Shown: in pieces, positions 62,315 through 64,000 of the stretch | Numbering within the stretch: the first letter of the stretch is position 1 | How the letters are laid out: each line of letters begins with the position of its first letter | From: CAYZXT01 sp964482515 | GTDB taxonomy: Bacteria > Elusimicrobiota > Elusimicrobia > FEN-1173 | Direction: 5' to 3' | NCBI GenBank assembly: GCA_964482515.1 | Contig: CAYZXT010000011.1 | Coordinates: 3,815-67,814 of the forward strand | DNA length: 64,000 nucleotides | The notes under the pieces: model-generated | Database searches by the model: none | Told to the model about the DNA's origin: nothing | The model's input: the letters and a program-made list of their open reading frames with translations, nothing else | Position numbers and translations under genes: made by a program

Positions 62315-63217
62315 ATGGAGCTTGGTTTCGTCGGTCTCGGCCGCATGGGCGGGAACATGGTCGAACGCCTTCTGCGGGAGAAGCACCGCGTCGTCGCCTT
62401 CAACCGCACGCCGGACAAGGTCCAGGACGCCGTCAAGAAAGGCGCGGAAGGCGCAAGCTCCCTTCAGGATTTGGTTTCCAAACTGAAAGCCCCTCGCACG
62501 GTCTGGGTCATGGTCCCATCCGGCGAACCCACCGAAGGCACGATCCAGCAACTTTCCACGCTCCTTTCTCCCGGCGACCTCGTCGTAGACGGAGGGAATT
62601 CCAAATACACGGATTCCATCCGTCGCGCCGAATTCCTCAAGGCGAAAAAAATCCACTTCATGGACGCCGGGACCTCCGGCGGGATCTGGGGTCTGAAGGT
62701 CGGCTATTGCATGATGGTGGGCGGAGACAAGGAAGATTTTCAGCGGCTGGAGCCCGCGCTGAAAACCCTGGCGCCCAACGCGGAAGGCTATCTGCATTGC
62801 GGGCCCGTGGGCAGCGGCCATTTCGTGAAGATGGTGCACAACGGCATCGAGTACGGCATGATGCAGGCCTACGCCGAGGGCTTCGAGATCATGAAGGCTT
62901 CGCCCTTCAAATTGAACAACATGGCGGAAATCTCCCATCTCTGGAACCAGGGCAGCGTGGTCCGTTCCTGGCTCCTGGAACTGGCCGAGTCCGCTTTCAT
63001 GAAAGACCCGGGTTTGGATTCGATCAAGGGCTACGTGGAGGATTCCGGCGAGGGGCGCTGGACCGTCGAGCAGGCCATAGAGACGAGCGTGCCGGCGCCG
63101 GTGATCACCGCTTCCCTGTTCGCGCGCTTCGCTTCCCGCCTGCCGGATTCCTTCGGCAATAAAGTCCTGGCCGCGCTGCGCAACGAGTTCGGCGGACACG
63201 CGGTCAAAAAGTCATAA
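62315..63217 (+). CDS. gnd: 6-phosphogluconate dehydrogenase (decarboxylating), short form
   Basis: This enzyme oxidatively decarboxylates 6-phosphogluconate to ribulose-5-phosphate. The 300-residue size fits the short (GntZ/YqeC) class rather than the roughly 470-residue NADP enzyme. Motifs are GLGRMGGNM (nucleotide binding), VMVPSGEPTEGTI, VVDGGNSKYTDSIRRA, FMDAGTSGGIWGLKVGYCMM, and the catalytic lysine in GSGHFVKMVHNGIEYGMMQAYAEG. Short-form enzymes are often NAD-dependent. GGAGG lies upstream of ATG 62315. The zwf gene follows after a palindrome. Confidence 0.95.
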   Translation: MELGFVGLGRMGGNMVERLLREKHRVVAFNRTPDKVQDAVKKGAEGASSLQDLVSKLKAPRTVWVMVPSGEPTEGTIQQLSTLLSPGDLVVDGGNSKYTDSIRRAEFLKAKKIHFMDAGTSGGIWGLKVGYCMMVGGDKEDFQRLEPALKTLAPNAEGYLHCGPVGSGHFVKMVHNGIEYGMMQAYAEGFEIMKASPFKLNNMAEISHLWNQGSVVRSWLLELAESAFMKDPGLDSIKGYVEDSGEGRWTVEQAIETSVPAPVITASLFARFASRLPDSFGNKVLAALRNEFGGHAVKKS

Positions 63218-63232
63218 TCAGATTCAACCTGG

Positions 63233-63344
63233 CGGATGACGGACGTCACTCCGTCCCCCGTTGGGAGGGGGCTCCGGCCGAAGGCAAGGGGGAACCGGAA
63301 TGGTTCCCCGTGGGTGCGGGGGCAAGGAGTGACTCCGGCATCCG
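63233..63344. repeat. Palindromic intergenic element between gnd and zwf
   Basis: The arms at 63233-63252 (CGGATGACGGACGTCACTCC) and 63326-63344 are inverted copies with few mismatches. Inside, GGGGAACC (63289-63296) and GGTTCCCC (63302-63309) form a perfect 8-base stem, and CCCCC/GGGGG (63255-63271) another. The sequence is unrelated to the other elements but has the same nested-hairpin style. Confidence 0.8.
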
Positions 63345-63368
63345 TTCTGAGAAATATGGTCATCCCCT

Positions 63369-64000
63369 ATGAAACTCGCTTCGCTCCAAACCAAGGTCCA
63401 GGAAAAATTCTGCATTGAAACGCGGCCCGACCCCTGCGGGCTGGTGATCTTCGGCGCCACGGGCGATCTGGCGCAGCGAAAACTCTTCCCCTCGTTGTTC
63501 CACCTCCGCCGCACCGGCCTGCTCCCCAAGAACTTCTACGCCGTCGGCTCCGGCCGCAAGCCCATGTCCGATGACGCTTTCCGCGAAAACGTGCGGGCCT
63601 CCCTGAAGAAGTACGGGCCCTCGTCGCTGGAAGGAGTCGATCTGAAGGAATTCCTGTCCGGGTTTTATTATCAGGGGGCGGACTATGCCAGCGTCGACGA
63701 CTTCAAAACGCTCTCTACCCGGTTGTGCAACCTGGACAAGAAACACAACACCCGCAACAACCGCATCTTCTATTTGTCCCTGCCGCCGAGCGTCTACGTT
63801 CCCGTTGTCAAAAACCTGGGCGAGTCTGGCCTGGCGAAACAGCATTGCGAGCACCACGGTTGGTCCCGGCTCGTGATCGAAAAACCCTTCGGCCGGGACC
63901 TCGCCACGGCGCAGGCCCTCAATACCGAAGTCCTGAAGGTCTTTTCCGAGGAGCAGACCTACCGCATCGATCATTACCTCGGCAAGGAAACCGTCCAGAG
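63369..64000 (+). CDS. zwf: Glucose-6-phosphate 1-dehydrogenase (5' part)
   Basis: Zwf oxidises glucose-6-phosphate to the lactone, the first step of the oxidative pentose-phosphate route. The 210 visible residues include the nucleotide-binding VIFGATGDLAQRKLFPSLF near residue 27, RLVIEKPFGRDL near 168, and the substrate-site RIDHYLGKE motif near 200. The gene runs off the right edge, so the C-terminal half is missing. Together with gnd, tkt and the tal-pgi fusion it completes a pentose-phosphate block. Confidence 0.96.
   Translation, partial: MKLASLQTKVQEKFCIETRPDPCGLVIFGATGDLAQRKLFPSLFHLRRTGLLPKNFYAVGSGRKPMSDDAFRENVRASLKKYGPSSLEGVDLKEFLSGFYYQGADYASVDDFKTLSTRLCNLDKKHNTRNNRIFYLSLPPSVYVPVVKNLGESGLAKQHCEHHGWSRLVIEKPFGRDLATAQALNTEVLKVFSEEQTYRIDHYLGKETVQ

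Overview
The window is a GC-rich, gene-dense bacterial chromosome segment, probably from a metagenome-assembled genome, since a 100-base run of N sits at 34745-34844. The gene content points to a didermic (Gram-negative) bacterium: it has an outer-membrane barrel protein, a PorV-like protein with apparent type IX-style cargo, and type IV pilus retraction ATPases. The very large multidomain gene, the PorV/beta-helix cluster and the fused transaldolase/glucose-6-phosphate isomerase would fit Elusimicrobiota, Omnitrophota or a neighbouring lineage. That placement is an inference from gene content only; no rRNA or tRNA gene is visible in the window.

Layout. 1-5100 (+): the end of a HEAT-like/M1-peptidase-like gene, a hypothetical gene, xseA-xseB (exonuclease VII), a GT-C type membrane glycosyltransferase and a small DUF4406-like protein. 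5149-21337 (-): a urate-oxidase-N-type membrane protein, aconitase, and a 12.5 kb gene for a 4153-residue exported multidomain protein. 21553-31641 (+): proA, nadD, a YqeK-type phosphohydrolase, an LCP-family gene, two tandem PilT-type ATPases, a cNMP-binding/GAF protein, rsfS, argS and an OmpR-type response regulator. 31721-38892 (-): a PorV-like gene followed by two secreted parallel beta-helix proteins. 39186-48702 (+): a PilZ gene, a biotin operon (bioB, ketoreductase, ketosynthase, bioF, bioD, bioA) behind a recognisable BirA-type operator, and two diguanylate cyclase genes overlapping its end. 48791-52834 (+): a cyclophilin, a small His/Cys protein, an outer-membrane protein, and a zinc/manganese ABC transporter binding protein and permease with no ATPase gene. 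52831-54357 (-): an unknown membrane protein. 54569-57041 (+): a hypothetical gene with a promoter and structured leader, and a sensor histidine kinase. 57209-64000 (+): transketolase, transaldolase-glucose-6-phosphate isomerase fusion, 6-phosphogluconate dehydrogenase and the start of glucose-6-phosphate dehydrogenase, together a pentose-phosphate block.

The outstanding object is the giant gene at 8876-21337. Its product starts with a signal peptide and a TraB/Tiki-like domain. A degenerate kinase-like domain, two methyltransferases, an SDR epimerase, an acetyltransferase and several unknown domains follow. Five copies of a four-helix membrane module punctuate this series. That module keeps two motifs of CPBP (CAAX-type) intramembrane proteases, FxxxH and HxxxN, while the EE motif has become EP in every copy. 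Three of the five copies are almost identical in DNA.

Intergenic space carries several families of palindromic elements: one pair with shared hairpin ends (2285-2386, 59259-59388), one pair of GATTGCGGATT-type inverted repeats (22865-22970, 40944-41050), and separate nested palindromes at 8642-8842 and 63233-63344.
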